64,000 nucleotides of DNA from Halorubrum aethiopicum (GCF_001542905.1 NZ_LOAJ01000001.1:1798001-1862000); one strand, 5' to 3'; positions 8,477 through 17,407 are shown, counted from the first letter of the stretch. Translations and numbers: made by a program. The notes: a model not told the origin generated them from the sequence alone.

Positions 8477-9895
8477 TCAGTTGTCGAGTTCGGTCGGGAC
8501 GGTTACTGTGACGACACTCCCACGTGGTTTATTTTCTCCAAACCGTAGGGAGCCATCCGATTGAGTAACGACACTATGAACGAACAGTAACCCGAGTCCG
8601 GATCCGTGGTTCAGTTGATCGATCGGCTGTTCCAATCGCAACAGTTCTTTCTCAACTGCAGGAATTCCAGGGCCGTCATCACGGACACGAATCCCGATCG
8701 TAGTCTGATCAGGGCGTTCCAATTCGACCTGCACGTGCGGCGTCTCAGTATCGTTGTGTTCGATTGCGTTCTCGATCAGCTCCCCGATCGCCTTCGGAAA
8801 CTGTGGCGTCGCCTCAATCTCGACAGTAGCTTCCTGCACACCATCGATTTCTGCGTGTGGATATTCCGTTTGCTTCGTTTGGATCTGGTCGTCGATCGCG
8901 CTTGTGACACTGAGAGAAACGAGCGGCGGTTTCCCTACGAGCAGTTCAACCATCTCCTGTCCCCGGTCTGCTTGATCAACCAGATGTTCAACGTGTGCTT
9001 GAATGGCAGTCGCACTCTCTCCAACGCGTGGTACGTTCTCCTCACGCAGTTCTCCCGCAATTCCGTGCACGATATTCATTTCGTTTCGGATGTTGTGCCG
9101 GAGCCACGTACTGAGAACCGCTAACTGACGGGCGAACTCCTCACGCTCGGTCACGTCGAGGATGATTGCCTGTCCGATATCGCCTCCAAGATAACTGCCG
9201 ATCGCAGTAGCGACCTGAATGTGTCGTACTTGATCGTCGGGTCGAAGGAGTTTCATTGCGGTTGGGCCGACGGAGTCCTTCTCGTCGATAACGGTTTCGA
9301 GTTCCTGGCGAGCAACGGGTCGATCATCCGGGTGGATGAACTCAAAAATCGACCGTCCGACGAGTTCATATCGACTCTCAAGGCCGAGTAACTCCACTAC
9401 GGCATCGTTTCCCCAAATCGTGGTCCCCGCCTCATCAAAAATGTTGATCGGAGCTGGTGCCATCTGAACGAGTCGTTGATACCGATGATGACTCTCCTCA
9501 TCTAGTGAGGAGTTCCTGTTGTCAATATCGGCCCGGATCCGCGAGAGAACGGTTTTCGTGTCATCGGCTTGCGGCACGTAGCCGCTTACTCCGGCAGCGA
9601 TCGCCTCTCCTGCGATCGATTCGGAGCCTTCCGTCGGTACCAAAATGAAGGGCAGCGTCGGGTTAGAGATCCGAATCGAGCGAAGCAGGTTGACGCCGTC
9701 GAAATCAGGGAGCGCGTATTCGCTCACAACGCCGGCTACTGACCGCTGTTCGGCCAGTCGGATACATTCGCTGGCTGTATCCACAGTCGTGACTTCGTAT
9801 CCATCAGTGACTAACGCCGTTTTGAGTCGTCGGCTGAGGTTGCCACTTTGTTCGACCAGTACGACCAATTCAGATGGATTGGTAGCAACCCCCAT
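8477..9895 (-). CDS. Receiver(pseudo)-PAS-histidine kinase
   Basis: 472 residues in three parts: a receiver-like domain (10-122), a PAS domain (about 138-255) and a kinase core. The phospho-accepting His267 sits in WLRHNIRNEMNIV, and the ATP lid has the N box ELIENAIEHND, DDGPGIP and GSGLGLLFVHS. This is the usual cytoplasmic haloarchaeal sensor layout. The receiver is degenerate: the acidic pair is Glu15-Gln16, the phospho-acceptor position is Glu59 (VVSEYALPDFDG) and the conserved Lys is Gln109. It is probably a pseudo-receiver that cannot be phosphorylated in the normal way. No cognate response regulator is adjacent. Confidence 0.88.
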   Translation of the reverse strand: MGVATNPSELVVLVEQSGNLSRRLKTALVTDGYEVTTVDTASECIRLAEQRSVAGVVSEYALPDFDGVNLLRSIRISNPTLPFILVPTEGSESIAGEAIAAGVSGYVPQADDTKTVLSRIRADIDNRNSSLDEESHHRYQRLVQMAPAPINIFDEAGTTIWGNDAVVELLGLESRYELVGRSIFEFIHPDDRPVARQELETVIDEKDSVGPTAMKLLRPDDQVRHIQVATAIGSYLGGDIGQAIILDVTEREEFARQLAVLSTWLRHNIRNEMNIVHGIAGELREENVPRVGESATAIQAHVEHLVDQADRGQEMVELLVGKPPLVSLSVTSAIDDQIQTKQTEYPHAEIDGVQEATVEIEATPQFPKAIGELIENAIEHNDTETPHVQVELERPDQTTIGIRVRDDGPGIPAVEKELLRLEQPIDQLNHGSGLGLLFVHSVVTQSDGSLRFGENKPRGSVVTVTVPTELDN

Positions 9896-9907
9896 AGATC
9901 ATCTATG
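9893..9907. promoter_or_regulatory. Perfect inverted repeat at the kinase start codon
   Basis: CATAGATCATCTATG is a 7-base perfect inverted repeat with a one-base centre, and its first three bases are the complement of the kinase ATG. It could be an operator that blocks initiation, or a chance palindrome. Confidence 0.3.
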
Positions 9908-10037
9908 GATACCCCTACCGTAATTCTTGCCCTCTTTGTGATTGTCTACTAGTCGCTATTGACAGAGCCGGGTCTCCAAAAGCTTCCTTGGCAAATCCAG
10001 CCGGAACTACTAACCGCTGGCTGAACGAAATACTCGT

Positions 10038-11495
10038 ATGTCGACCCGTCGTCTTCTGGGAATATTTGCGGTTCTTGGGCTGGTTCTCCTCGCAGGATGC
10101 GCTGGGGCGATCACCGATACTGATGGAGAACCGGTTTCGCCGACAGAGACAGACGAACAACCGACAACAGAGATCGAGACAACAGGCGAGACAGCACCAG
10201 AGGGCGAGTTAGCTGTTCATCAGTTGAATGTCGGGCAAGGATCGAGCACACTTGTTATTGGGCCAGATGGTGAAACGCTCCTCATTGACAGTGGGGACTG
10301 GAGGGATGATGGTGAGGGCGTTATTGCGTATCTCGAATCCCAGGACGTGACGCGAATTGATCACCTCGTGACTACCCACCCTGATGCGGACCATATCGGT
10401 GGCCACGCTGCGGTGATTGAACACTTCGAGACCGAACACGATGGCGTTGGGGCGGTGTACGATCCCGGTATTGCGTCGAGTTCGGCAACGTACGACGAGT
10501 ACCTCGATGCGGTTGAGACACACAATGTAACCCTCTACCGGACACAGGCAGGGGACTCGATCCAAATGTCCGGAGTGGAGGCGAAGATCCTCGCGCCGCC
10601 GGAAGGATATCTTGCCAACGAGGATCGGAATGAAAACAGTATCGTCATACACCTCCAGTTCGGTGCGTCAAGCTTCTTACTCCCAGGTGATGGAGAAACC
10701 GCGAGTGAAGAATATCTCGTTGAAACCTATGGTGACAGTCTCAATTCCACGGTGCTCGCCGTCGGCCATCACGGGAGTCAATCGAGTACGAGCGAGGCGT
10801 TTCTTGAGGCCGCCTCTCCGCAAGCAGCTGTGATCTCGAGCGCGTATGATTCGCAGTACGGACACCCGCACGAAGAGGTCTTGGTGCGGTTGGAATCGGA
10901 CTCAATCCCGACGTACTGGACCGCGACGCACGGGACAACCACGTTCACGAGCAATGGATCGGCCGTGACGGTCGCAACACAACAGGACGCACCGACGACT
11001 GCAACAGATCTCCGGTCGAGCGACGCGATCGAACCTGAGACGGATAGCCCTGTGACGGACCGGTTCGTGATCGATGCGGATGGATCGGGAACAACGCCCA
11101 TTACGGATCCAACTGAAACGACAGCTAACACGCCAGAGGAAACTCCGACGGCGACGCTTGAGACCACTGCTCTCGATATCGTCGCTATCCACGCTGACGC
11201 GGAGGGGAACGACCGAGAGAACCTGAACGACGAGTACGTCGTTTTCGAGAATACGGGAACATCGTCGATAGATCTTTCCAACTGGGAGCTTGCTGATGCA
11301 GCCGATCACACGTACAGCTTCCCCGACGGGACCGTTCTTGCTCCCGGCGATACAATCACTATCTACACAGGCAGCGGAACTGATACCGAGAGTGAAGTGT
11401 ACTGGGGACAATCCAGCCCTGTCTGGAATAATGACGGTGACACTGTCATCCTTCTCAACGACAAAGGGACAACCGTGATCGAGGAAACCTACTGA
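10038..11495 (+). CDS. Exported ComEC-like metallo-beta-lactamase lipoprotein with lamin-tail domain
   Basis: 485 residues. An N-terminal signal with lipobox (LVLLAGCAG, Cys21) is followed by an acidic Thr-rich linker. The ComEC/Rec2-type metallo-beta-lactamase domain (about 60-320) carries the metal motif THPDADHIGG and the downstream GHHGSQSSTSE and YGHPHEEVL. A second Thr-rich linker leads to a C-terminal lamin-tail (LTD) domain (about 375-485, ending DTVILLNDKGTTVIEETY). The family hydrolyses phosphoesters, including DNA, outside the cell. The LTD is an attachment module. It is two bases from the DUF3006 gene, a pairing common in haloarchaea. Secreted nuclease is the likely role, by inference. 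Confidence 0.88.
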   Translation: MSTRRLLGIFAVLGLVLLAGCAGAITDTDGEPVSPTETDEQPTTEIETTGETAPEGELAVHQLNVGQGSSTLVIGPDGETLLIDSGDWRDDGEGVIAYLESQDVTRIDHLVTTHPDADHIGGHAAVIEHFETEHDGVGAVYDPGIASSSATYDEYLDAVETHNVTLYRTQAGDSIQMSGVEAKILAPPEGYLANEDRNENSIVIHLQFGASSFLLPGDGETASEEYLVETYGDSLNSTVLAVGHHGSQSSTSEAFLEAASPQAAVISSAYDSQYGHPHEEVLVRLESDSIPTYWTATHGTTTFTSNGSAVTVATQQDAPTTATDLRSSDAIEPETDSPVTDRFVIDADGSGTTPITDPTETTANTPEETPTATLETTALDIVAIHADAEGNDRENLNDEYVVFENTGTSSIDLSNWELADAADHTYSFPDGTVLAPGDTITIYTGSGTDTESEVYWGQSSPVWNNDGDTVILLNDKGTTVIEETY

Positions 11496-11497
11496 CG

Positions 11498-11782
11498 ATG
11501 CCTACCCACGAATACACCGGCGTGATCGATCGTTTAGAGGACGACCTCGCAGTAATCCTGCTAGAAGCAGATGGCGAGATCGTTGATGAGATCGTTCTTG
11601 ACCATAAGGAACTCCCGGAGGAAGCTGTACATCCCGACGCAGTACTGGATATCACCCTCACTGATGGAGAGGTGACTGACCTCGTGTATGATACGGCCGA
11701 GACTGAAAATCGAAAGGAGCGAGCACAGTCTCGGTTTGATCGGCTTGCTGAACGGCCACCCAATGACGAGGAATCTTCGTAG
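11498..11782 (+). CDS. DUF3006 family protein
   Basis: 94 acidic residues: the start TGVIDRLEDDLAVILLE and the core DHKELPEEAVHPDAVLDITL are characteristic of DUF3006, a small beta domain of unknown function often encoded beside ComEC-like hydrolases. ATG 11498 follows the upstream stop by two bases, so translation is probably coupled. Confidence 0.85.
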   Translation: MPTHEYTGVIDRLEDDLAVILLEADGEIVDEIVLDHKELPEEAVHPDAVLDITLTDGEVTDLVYDTAETENRKERAQSRFDRLAERPPNDEESS

Positions 11783-11802
11783 GGAACTTGCTTCCAAAAT
11801 TG

Positions 11803-11852
11803 ACACGTAGCGAGCGGAAGCCCACCCTACTGTTCAGGGATGGGAGGAAGTC
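11803..11852 (+). mobile_element. Orphan IS200/IS605-type right end (hairpin)
   Basis: The block GCGAGCGGAAGCCCACCCTA, followed by TTCAGGGATGGGAGGAAGTC, has the layout of the right end of haloarchaeal IS200/IS605 and TnpB elements: a purine-rich lead, an imperfect hairpin (CCCACCCT with AGGGATGGG) and AGGAAGTC. No tnpA or tnpB frame is left upstream; it abuts the DUF3006 stop region. In intact elements this end also forms the guide RNA scaffold of TnpB. It is best read as a solo end or a short non-autonomous (PATE-like) remnant. Confidence 0.5.
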
Positions 11853-12221
11853 AAGAAGGAGCGTGTGGAATTCTTCGGCATTCATATCTTCGCCGCTGTT
11901 TGCCGGGAAGGCAGTGGCTTCGTCTTCTCCGTCGTCGCTTTCCCGATATGCGGACGCCATATCGAGGCCGATACCTGCTTATCAGATGAATGTTCGTCTA
12001 TTTCAGAGCATTGTTTAGATTAGCTGATTGAGTGAGTCATCTCCAGCAGGTCGGGTTCTCTCGCCAAGCAAACGATCACTGGGAACTCGGTGTGGCTAGT
12101 GGAGAATACGTCAAGCAAGATGATATAGCGACGTTACCCTGAGTTATATGTGACCGGAACGTTGGATTCCGAAATTACTCGGGTCTGAACGGCCGCTTGA
12201 TGGATCATTGAGTGACATCGT
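11853..12221. other. Gene-poor stretch with a possible truncated minus-strand fragment
   Basis: On the minus strand from ATG 11960 about 40 codons look protein-like (MASAYRESDDGEDEATAFP..., ..EDMNAEEFHTLLLDF) and then run into the hairpin end at 11852, suggesting a gene cut off by the insertion. Around 12004-12028, CATTGTTTAGATTAGCTGATTGA resembles the IS6-like end at 14357 with a few changes. Nothing else is recognisable. Confidence 0.3.
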
Positions 12222-14132
12222 TCAGTTGTGCTCTTGAAGGAGACTCTGGTCGGTGGTGTCTAGAATATCGCTTGTTTCCGCGGGTTTAGTGTCGGGGAGG
12301 TAGAGTGCGTTTAGCCCGGCTTCTTGGAGACCGGCTTGCAGGACATCCCGGACGAATGGTTGAGAGATAGTTCGGTAGAATTGTTGTTCGCTGAGTGCGG
12401 CGATTGTTCGAGGGACGAATCGTGCGTGATGGAGGGATTCGGCTCCAATGGCTGTTTTGAGAGGGTCTGGGATGGTTTGGAGGGCGTTCTCGACGCCGTG
12501 CCAGAGGAGTTCGTTTCCGACAAGGAGCGTGTTTCCGTCGCGGTGGTAGAGAATGGTCGTGTCGCCTTGGTTGTCGCACTCGTTGAGGACGGCTTGTGTG
12601 TCGACGGCATCGTAGAAGACGGCTGTGCAGGCGGCAAGAGGAAGGGTATGGAACGAGAGCGGCATATCTGGCAGTCGATGGTGATCGTTGAGGTTTGCGA
12701 CCAGTTCGGGGAACGTCTCTGGGTGAAATGGGGTTTCTGCGAGGAGATACTGGATGAGTTGGTGGCGAATGTCTGGGTCGTTGATCTCGATTTCTGTGAT
12801 GAATTTCTGAAAGACGTCGGGTTTGAGTGCCGCTGTGGGTCCAACGGTATCAAGTACTGTTGCAAGTGTGGTGGCGAGTTTTCGTTTTGGCTCTGGGGCG
12901 GTTGATGACGGCAGGTGGAATGAGTGTGTGTCGTCGGCTGTGGAAATTTCGATTTCTCGTCCGGTGTTCGGGGATTTCTCAGAGAGCACGATGTTGGTGG
13001 CGTAATAGGTGTCGTAGCGGTGGGTCACGTCGAATGAGACGGTGTCGCCAACCTCTGCACCATCGGGGAGCGCGTGAACCGCTATACAGACGGTGCTCTT
13101 ATCGGGAGTTCTGATTCGACCGAGATATTGGTCTGGCCGATCAACGATAATTCCTTCAGTCGTGGTTGGTTCTTGGCCGAGAGCCGTTAGGACGGCCTGC
13201 GTTTGGCCAGCTAGCCACTCTCGTTGCGGTTCCGGAAGTTCTGTTTTGATGTTGGTAATTGTCCAGCGATTCGAGAGTGAGTAACCATCGACGAGGTGGA
13301 GTGTCCAGAGCAGGCAGGGAAGAACAGTGAGCAGGTTTGTCGCTTGCTGTGTCGAGAGCCGCTCGTTGTTTTGAACGACGCGTAGGAGTTCATCAGTCGT
13401 GATTCGAAGGCCGAATTCGTGGTCTGTTCCTGGGGCGATGGTTACTGGCCAGTCGAAATCCAGTGACTCCGGACGGCAGTCTGCGAGCTTCCAGGTAACA
13501 CCGGCTGTACTGAATTGGAAGGAGGGAGAGCCGTGGTCGTTGACTTCGAAGGATCGTGGTGTGATCGGATGGTTGCGAACGAATTCGTAGACAGCGGAAT
13601 CGAACGTAGCTGGGTGGCTACAGTCGGCGCGAAGTTGTTCTGCTCGCTCGCGGTCGACTGATTGTTCATCAAGGAGTTCTCCGAGCGCTGTAACCGTTCG
13701 TTTAGGGAGGGGATCCGGCTCGTGGTTCGTATTGGGATGGAGGGATTCGAGCTCGGATCTCAGGTCGTCGACAGCGCTTGGATTGAAGTCGTCGATCTCC
13801 GCGTGGTCAGCGGCTTCGTTCAGGATTGAATAGACACGGTCTAAACTTTCTGAGTTGAGGTCCGGGATATCTGTGTCATCGATTGGGTGGAGCCCGGTTT
13901 GTTTTGCAGGGTCACCAGTGCCATTACCCTCAGTCCAGTGAAGTCCAGCGTTGAAAAGGCGTGATGTGAGCTCATTCGGAACGCGATCACCTGGCTGGAA
14001 GCCGAGTGACCGGTAGATCTGTTCGGTTAGCGCTGGCGTTTGGAGTGGATATGGGTGTGGGGCGCTCCAATTGACGTTGACGTAGTAGCCCGATTTATGA
14101 TACGAATCAGAATACTCGTGGAGGACTGGCAT
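12222..14132 (-). CDS. Large unknown haloarchaeal protein (636 aa)
   Basis: 636 residues with no signal peptide or membrane segment. The start (MPVLHEYSDSYHKSGYYVNVNW) and middle (SFQFSTAGVTWKLADCRPESLDFDW, about 210-235) are of unknown fold. Around 330-395 the stretch IIVDRPDQYLGRIRTP...VGDTVSFDVTHRYDTYYATN looks like a TRAM/S1-like small beta barrel, often nucleic-acid binding. The C-terminal ~200 residues are helical, with a stretch containing TTILYHRDGNTLLVGNELL. Single gene flanked by IS-derived DNA. Codon use is less GC-rich than the core genes, fitting acquired DNA. Function unknown. Confidence 0.75.
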   Translation of the reverse strand: MPVLHEYSDSYHKSGYYVNVNWSAPHPYPLQTPALTEQIYRSLGFQPGDRVPNELTSRLFNAGLHWTEGNGTGDPAKQTGLHPIDDTDIPDLNSESLDRVYSILNEAADHAEIDDFNPSAVDDLRSELESLHPNTNHEPDPLPKRTVTALGELLDEQSVDRERAEQLRADCSHPATFDSAVYEFVRNHPITPRSFEVNDHGSPSFQFSTAGVTWKLADCRPESLDFDWPVTIAPGTDHEFGLRITTDELLRVVQNNERLSTQQATNLLTVLPCLLWTLHLVDGYSLSNRWTITNIKTELPEPQREWLAGQTQAVLTALGQEPTTTEGIIVDRPDQYLGRIRTPDKSTVCIAVHALPDGAEVGDTVSFDVTHRYDTYYATNIVLSEKSPNTGREIEISTADDTHSFHLPSSTAPEPKRKLATTLATVLDTVGPTAALKPDVFQKFITEIEINDPDIRHQLIQYLLAETPFHPETFPELVANLNDHHRLPDMPLSFHTLPLAACTAVFYDAVDTQAVLNECDNQGDTTILYHRDGNTLLVGNELLWHGVENALQTIPDPLKTAIGAESLHHARFVPRTIAALSEQQFYRTISQPFVRDVLQAGLQEAGLNALYLPDTKPAETSDILDTTDQSLLQEHN

Positions 14133-14167
14133 TGCTTACTTGCCCGGAAATTGGCCGAGGAGAAATA

Positions 14168-14341
14168 CCTGAGTACACCGGTAAAGTGGTGACCTGACCA
14201 AGAGTATCCTGTCCGTTTTCGAAGTTCGCGCAGCGACTCCCGATCCACCTGTTTGCGTGTCGTGACCTGTATGATGAGTTTGAAGGTAAGGTGAAGTCGG
14301 AATTGGCCGACATTCGTACCGAGATTCAGACGGCAGAGTAA
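14168..14341 (+). pseudogene. C-terminal fragment of an unknown gene, frameshifted
   Basis: One plus frame ends FAQRLPIHLFACRDLYDEFE, then GKVKSELADIRTEIQTAE, and stops at 14341. Upstream, the matching text (LTKSILSVFE) is in another frame, so at least one frameshift has occurred. About 50 recognisable codons remain and no start is left. Identity unknown. Confidence 0.35.
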
Positions 14342-14356
14342 TCGCCGAACGCTCTG

Positions 14357-14661
14357 GCATTGTTCAGATTACTAATTGAAGCAGGCGGCAAATGCTTGCA
14401 ACCACGTTTCTACTGTGTTCGGATCGGCGTGTCTGAAGTGGTTGGCGAAGGCTTCGGTTCGACGTTTCAGTTTTTTAACACTCGTTCGACGGCACTCCGA
14501 TTCTCGTAGGTGACGTGTTGGAATCGGAGTGAGTAGCGATGGCAGGCCGCCTGTAGCCAGGGTACACCATTGACCAGGAAGATCACGTCGTCAACGAGAT
14601 GTTTCTCGCGGAGTTCTGCGAGGAACATCTCGGTCAGCGCTTGGGTCCTAGTCGGAAATAG
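14357..14661 (-). mobile_element. IS6-type transposase remnant with one end
   Basis: Read leftward, the frame from about 14661 gives LFPTRTQALTEMFLAELREK, then DVIFLVNGVPWLQAACHRYS and VTYENRSAVERVLK. The C-terminus (LKRRTEAFANHFRHADPNTV, ETWLQAFAACFN, stop at 14372) is in a different frame. The C-terminal phrase NTVETWLQAFA is typical of haloarchaeal IS6-family transposases. The remnant thus carries a frameshift and lacks its N-terminal half. GGCATTGTTCAGATTA at 14356-14371, just outside the stop, is the likely terminal repeat. Confidence 0.65.
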
Positions 14662-14913
14662 TCGCACCTGGAACTTGAAGAGCAGAACAACATCTCGACG
14701 CCGTTGGCCGAGCGGGTCTCCGCGATCACCGAACGCGTGTACCGGGAACTCGAAGTGTTGCAGGCCTTCGACGAGTCGATCTCGCGGTCGGAGTTGGAAG
14801 CCGCAGTCGATCTTTCTCCCGAGGACATAGAGGAGGCTATCGAACATCTCGTAGAGAAGGACGTCGTCGCGGTAGACGACGACGTGATTGTTCGGAAGTC
14901 AACCAATCTTTGA
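14662..14913 (+). pseudogene. Winged-helix protein, C-terminal fragment truncated by the IS6 remnant
   Basis: The frame is open from just after a stop at 14659 and reads LELEEQNNISTPLAERVSAI, then VYRELEVLQAFDESISRSEL, EAAVDLSPEDIEEAIEHLVE, and ends VRKSTNL. The second half is a winged-helix-type DNA-binding fold. A start at ATG 14704 would give 69 residues, but homologous-looking sequence continues upstream to the IS junction, so the N-terminus was lost. Confidence 0.5.
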
Positions 14914-14916
14914 GAG

Positions 14917-14945
14917 ACGCAAGGGCGGCAAGAGTGCTTGCGTTT
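14917..14945 (+). terminator. Hairpin after the truncated winged-helix gene
   Basis: ACGCAAG (14917-14923) pairs with CTTGCGT (14937-14943), followed by TTA. Weak terminator candidate. Confidence 0.3.
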
Positions 14946-15055
14946 ATCGGTTCCATTTCCCCAGCTAGCCCACAACCCGCCAATTGTCGTCGATACGTCG
15001 CCACGGTAGGTGATGTACGATGACATTTATGTGCGTACTCTAACATCTGTGAGGT

Positions 15056-16426
15056 ATGTCCAACGCCGAGGGGGAGGAGTTCCGCAAAAAGATACGCGAT
15101 GCGAGACACGACTCCGTAACTTCCGATCTTCTTGGAAAGGAGACGGGAGGGGTAATGGATGCACGGCTGAATGATGGGGCGCTTCTTGTCCATCTTCGAA
15201 GCTACGAGCAGCCACACTTCATCTTCCGCGGACAGAAGAAGACGCCCGAGGTGTACGGGTCGATCTCTCCGAGTGAATTGTCTCGATCACGACGCCACAA
15301 GGTGTTCCACGTCGTCACTGACGAGCGTTGGCTCTGCGTCGTCGGCAACTCGGAGGGCGATCAGACGCTATCGATCCCACTCGAAACCATCGAAGAGGCG
15401 AACTACAGGGAGGTTGATGGGATCAAGCCCGATATTGCCTCCCGAGTTTCGAAGTGGGAGGTTGCCCTCGAGACTGAGCTTGGATTCGTGCAAATTCCCA
15501 TCGTCGACGACATTGATGAGGCGGATTTTCACGCTCTGAGCGAGTATCTAGGAGCTGAAGCGGACGTCACTATCGGAGAAATTCCGGTTGATTCCGACGA
15601 AGCGGGATACACGATCGACGGGATCGAGAACTACGAACCGAGCGAAGAGACGATCGCGAACCTGCTTGACAAGGTGCCACCTGCGGCTCGTGACGAGGCT
15701 GACGAGATCATCAGTGAAGCCGACGATGCCGCTGATCTGGTCAGGGACCTGAGATCGCTAATCAATGAGTACGAGGATGAGAATCGCTCGATCAATGACG
15801 TAGGCGCGGGCGCACAGAGTACTGACGATCTCCGAACGCAAGTTGCATCGAAGAGCGATAAAGTTCGAACACAGGCGGAGAGAGGTTTCGAGGAGGTACA
15901 GACCACTCTCAAAGAGACAGACTCAGAGGAGGTGGGTGAGTTCGCCGTTCAGACGGCGCGTGCAGCTGGGCCCGTCATCAGGTACGCTAGCGACCCGAAG
16001 CTCGCCCTGTTGGGGACGTTACTCGCTGCGAGTGCGGCCGGCGCCCGCAAGAGTAGCGATCGGCCTTCCATATTTGATGAAGTTGACCCCCAACAGCTTG
16101 CGGCTACTGCAAGCGCGATGGCGACGCGTGGAGGTGAGATTCACGAGGACGAAGGAAAGGGTAAGGCGGTTGGAGCGATTCTCGGTATGTCCAGCGAGAT
16201 GGCGAAATCGATGGCACCCGAGGAGTACGCCAAATGGGTCACCCAAGCCGATCCGGAAGCAATTATGCAGGGTGCTGAAAAGGCGGCACAGCTGCATACG
16301 CAGAACGGCCGGGCGAACACGACGACGACACGCCTTGCAGGCGGGAGTTTTGGTCTTCTGTACGGATACACCGATCAAGCAGAGATGGACGACATCGAGA
16401 TGCTGGAATCTGCAGACTCGGAATAG
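15056..16426 (+). CDS. Unknown protein with PH-like N-terminal domain
   Basis: 456 residues. Residues ~30-115 (DGALLVHLRSYEQPHFIFRG, ..HVVTDERWLCVVGN) look like a bacterial-type PH domain, as found in several haloarchaeal hypotheticals. A long acidic helical region follows (about 190-300, many E/D). Near 320 there is a short hydrophobic Ala-rich segment (LALLGTLLAASAAGA), and the C-terminal third is rich in Ala, Met and Glu. No transmembrane anchor is certain. Stand-alone gene; function not recognised. Confidence 0.7.
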   Translation: MSNAEGEEFRKKIRDARHDSVTSDLLGKETGGVMDARLNDGALLVHLRSYEQPHFIFRGQKKTPEVYGSISPSELSRSRRHKVFHVVTDERWLCVVGNSEGDQTLSIPLETIEEANYREVDGIKPDIASRVSKWEVALETELGFVQIPIVDDIDEADFHALSEYLGAEADVTIGEIPVDSDEAGYTIDGIENYEPSEETIANLLDKVPPAARDEADEIISEADDAADLVRDLRSLINEYEDENRSINDVGAGAQSTDDLRTQVASKSDKVRTQAERGFEEVQTTLKETDSEEVGEFAVQTARAAGPVIRYASDPKLALLGTLLAASAAGARKSSDRPSIFDEVDPQQLAATASAMATRGGEIHEDEGKGKAVGAILGMSSEMAKSMAPEEYAKWVTQADPEAIMQGAEKAAQLHTQNGRANTTTTRLAGGSFGLLYGYTDQAEMDDIEMLESADSE

Positions 16427-16510
16427 CTACTCTCTCTGAAATCCAATTTTCTGGGGCGCGATCAATCGCTGTAGACTACTACTCTAAGGTTCGATCTCCA
16501 GTTTATCGGC

Positions 16511-16556
16511 GGTCAAGGAGAATACCCCGGGGCTTGACCCCGAGGCGATTCACCGT
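16511..16556 (+). mobile_element. Second orphan IS200/IS605-type right end
   Basis: GTCAAGGAGAATACCCCGGG, then GCTTGACCCCGAGGCGATTC and ACCG. GTCAAG pairs with CTTGAC, and the CCCCGGGG...CCCCGAGG stretch matches the typical right end of haloarchaeal IS200/IS605/TnpB elements. No transposase or TnpB frame is next to it. Confidence 0.5.
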
Positions 16557-16560
16557 GGTG

Positions 16561-16576
16561 TGCTCTGTTGAATATT
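16561..16576. repeat. Dispersed IS-end-like motif
   Basis: TGCTCTGTTGAATATT matches most of GGCTCTGTTGAAATCC. It lies directly after the IS200/IS605-like end, in AT-rich DNA (16577-16915) that holds no gene. Confidence 0.35.
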
Positions 16577-16915
16577 TCTTCATTCTGACTTGTTTGGATG
16601 GTTAAAGTCTTGTTCGGTGATCCTGTGTGACTCTGAAACAAGGACCACTATTAGTAACAATTTTCTTATATTTCTTCTATATTACTTTTTCCAAGGTATT
16701 CAGAGATAAAAACATTTGAGTATAATATTCCGCCAAAGCACGCGAAGAGCAATAAAACCCAATTTAGACGAATCGGCGTAACAGATTTACAATTGTTTAA
16801 GTCAGTACGGGCGCTATTATGTGGTACTGGTACGTTAACGATAACAGTCTACGATCGGCCGCCGTATCGGCAAATGAAATCCGAACGTATCACAGAACAC
16901 AAAAACATCAAAACT

Positions 16916-17335
16916 ATGAAGTTAATCCGCTACGCTATCGTTCCAGGCGATACAGAGGAAGAAGCGATCGAACAAGCCCGCAACGCCTTTGGCAAGCTCT
17001 GTCAAGGCAATCGAGAACCGCGCAGTAATGACAGACTCGCAGTTTATCAACGATGTATATTGATCACGGACGCACCGACCGACGAGACTGGCATTTGGAA
17101 GACCGCCTCGCCCGAAGGAGTTGACCTACTCGAAGCGATCTGGGACGATATGATCAACGAGTTGCAAGACCTCCACGAGAGCGACGAAACCACCAATCCG
17201 CCCGGGTCACACCCTCGGACACGAAAATACCGTATCTATGATCAGCACGGTGGCGCCGTAGTGTGCGGACACCGAATGACGGACCTGGTGGAATCGGACG
17301 ATCACTGGCTCGTCGCCGCCCAGTGCCGTTACTGA
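16916..17335 (+). CDS. Unknown small protein
   Basis: 139 residues if started at ATG 16916 (MKLIRYAIVPGDTEEEAIEQ). In-frame ATG 16874 and an earlier frame opening exist, but their codons do not look like protein. The product has a ferredoxin-like beginning (strand, helix) and a C-terminal CGHRMTDLVESDDHWLVAAQ with one Cys and His. Unrecognised. Divergent to nothing; it converges with the regulator at 17408. Confidence 0.6.
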   Translation: MKLIRYAIVPGDTEEEAIEQARNAFGKLCQGNREPRSNDRLAVYQRCILITDAPTDETGIWKTASPEGVDLLEAIWDDMINELQDLHESDETTNPPGSHPRTRKYRIYDQHGGAVVCGHRMTDLVESDDHWLVAAQCRY

Positions 17336-17407
17336 GCGACCGCATTAGTTCAAAATCACGTCAATCAGTCCCAGATTGTTTCGTACCCGGTGGGACGGAT
17401 GACCCTC

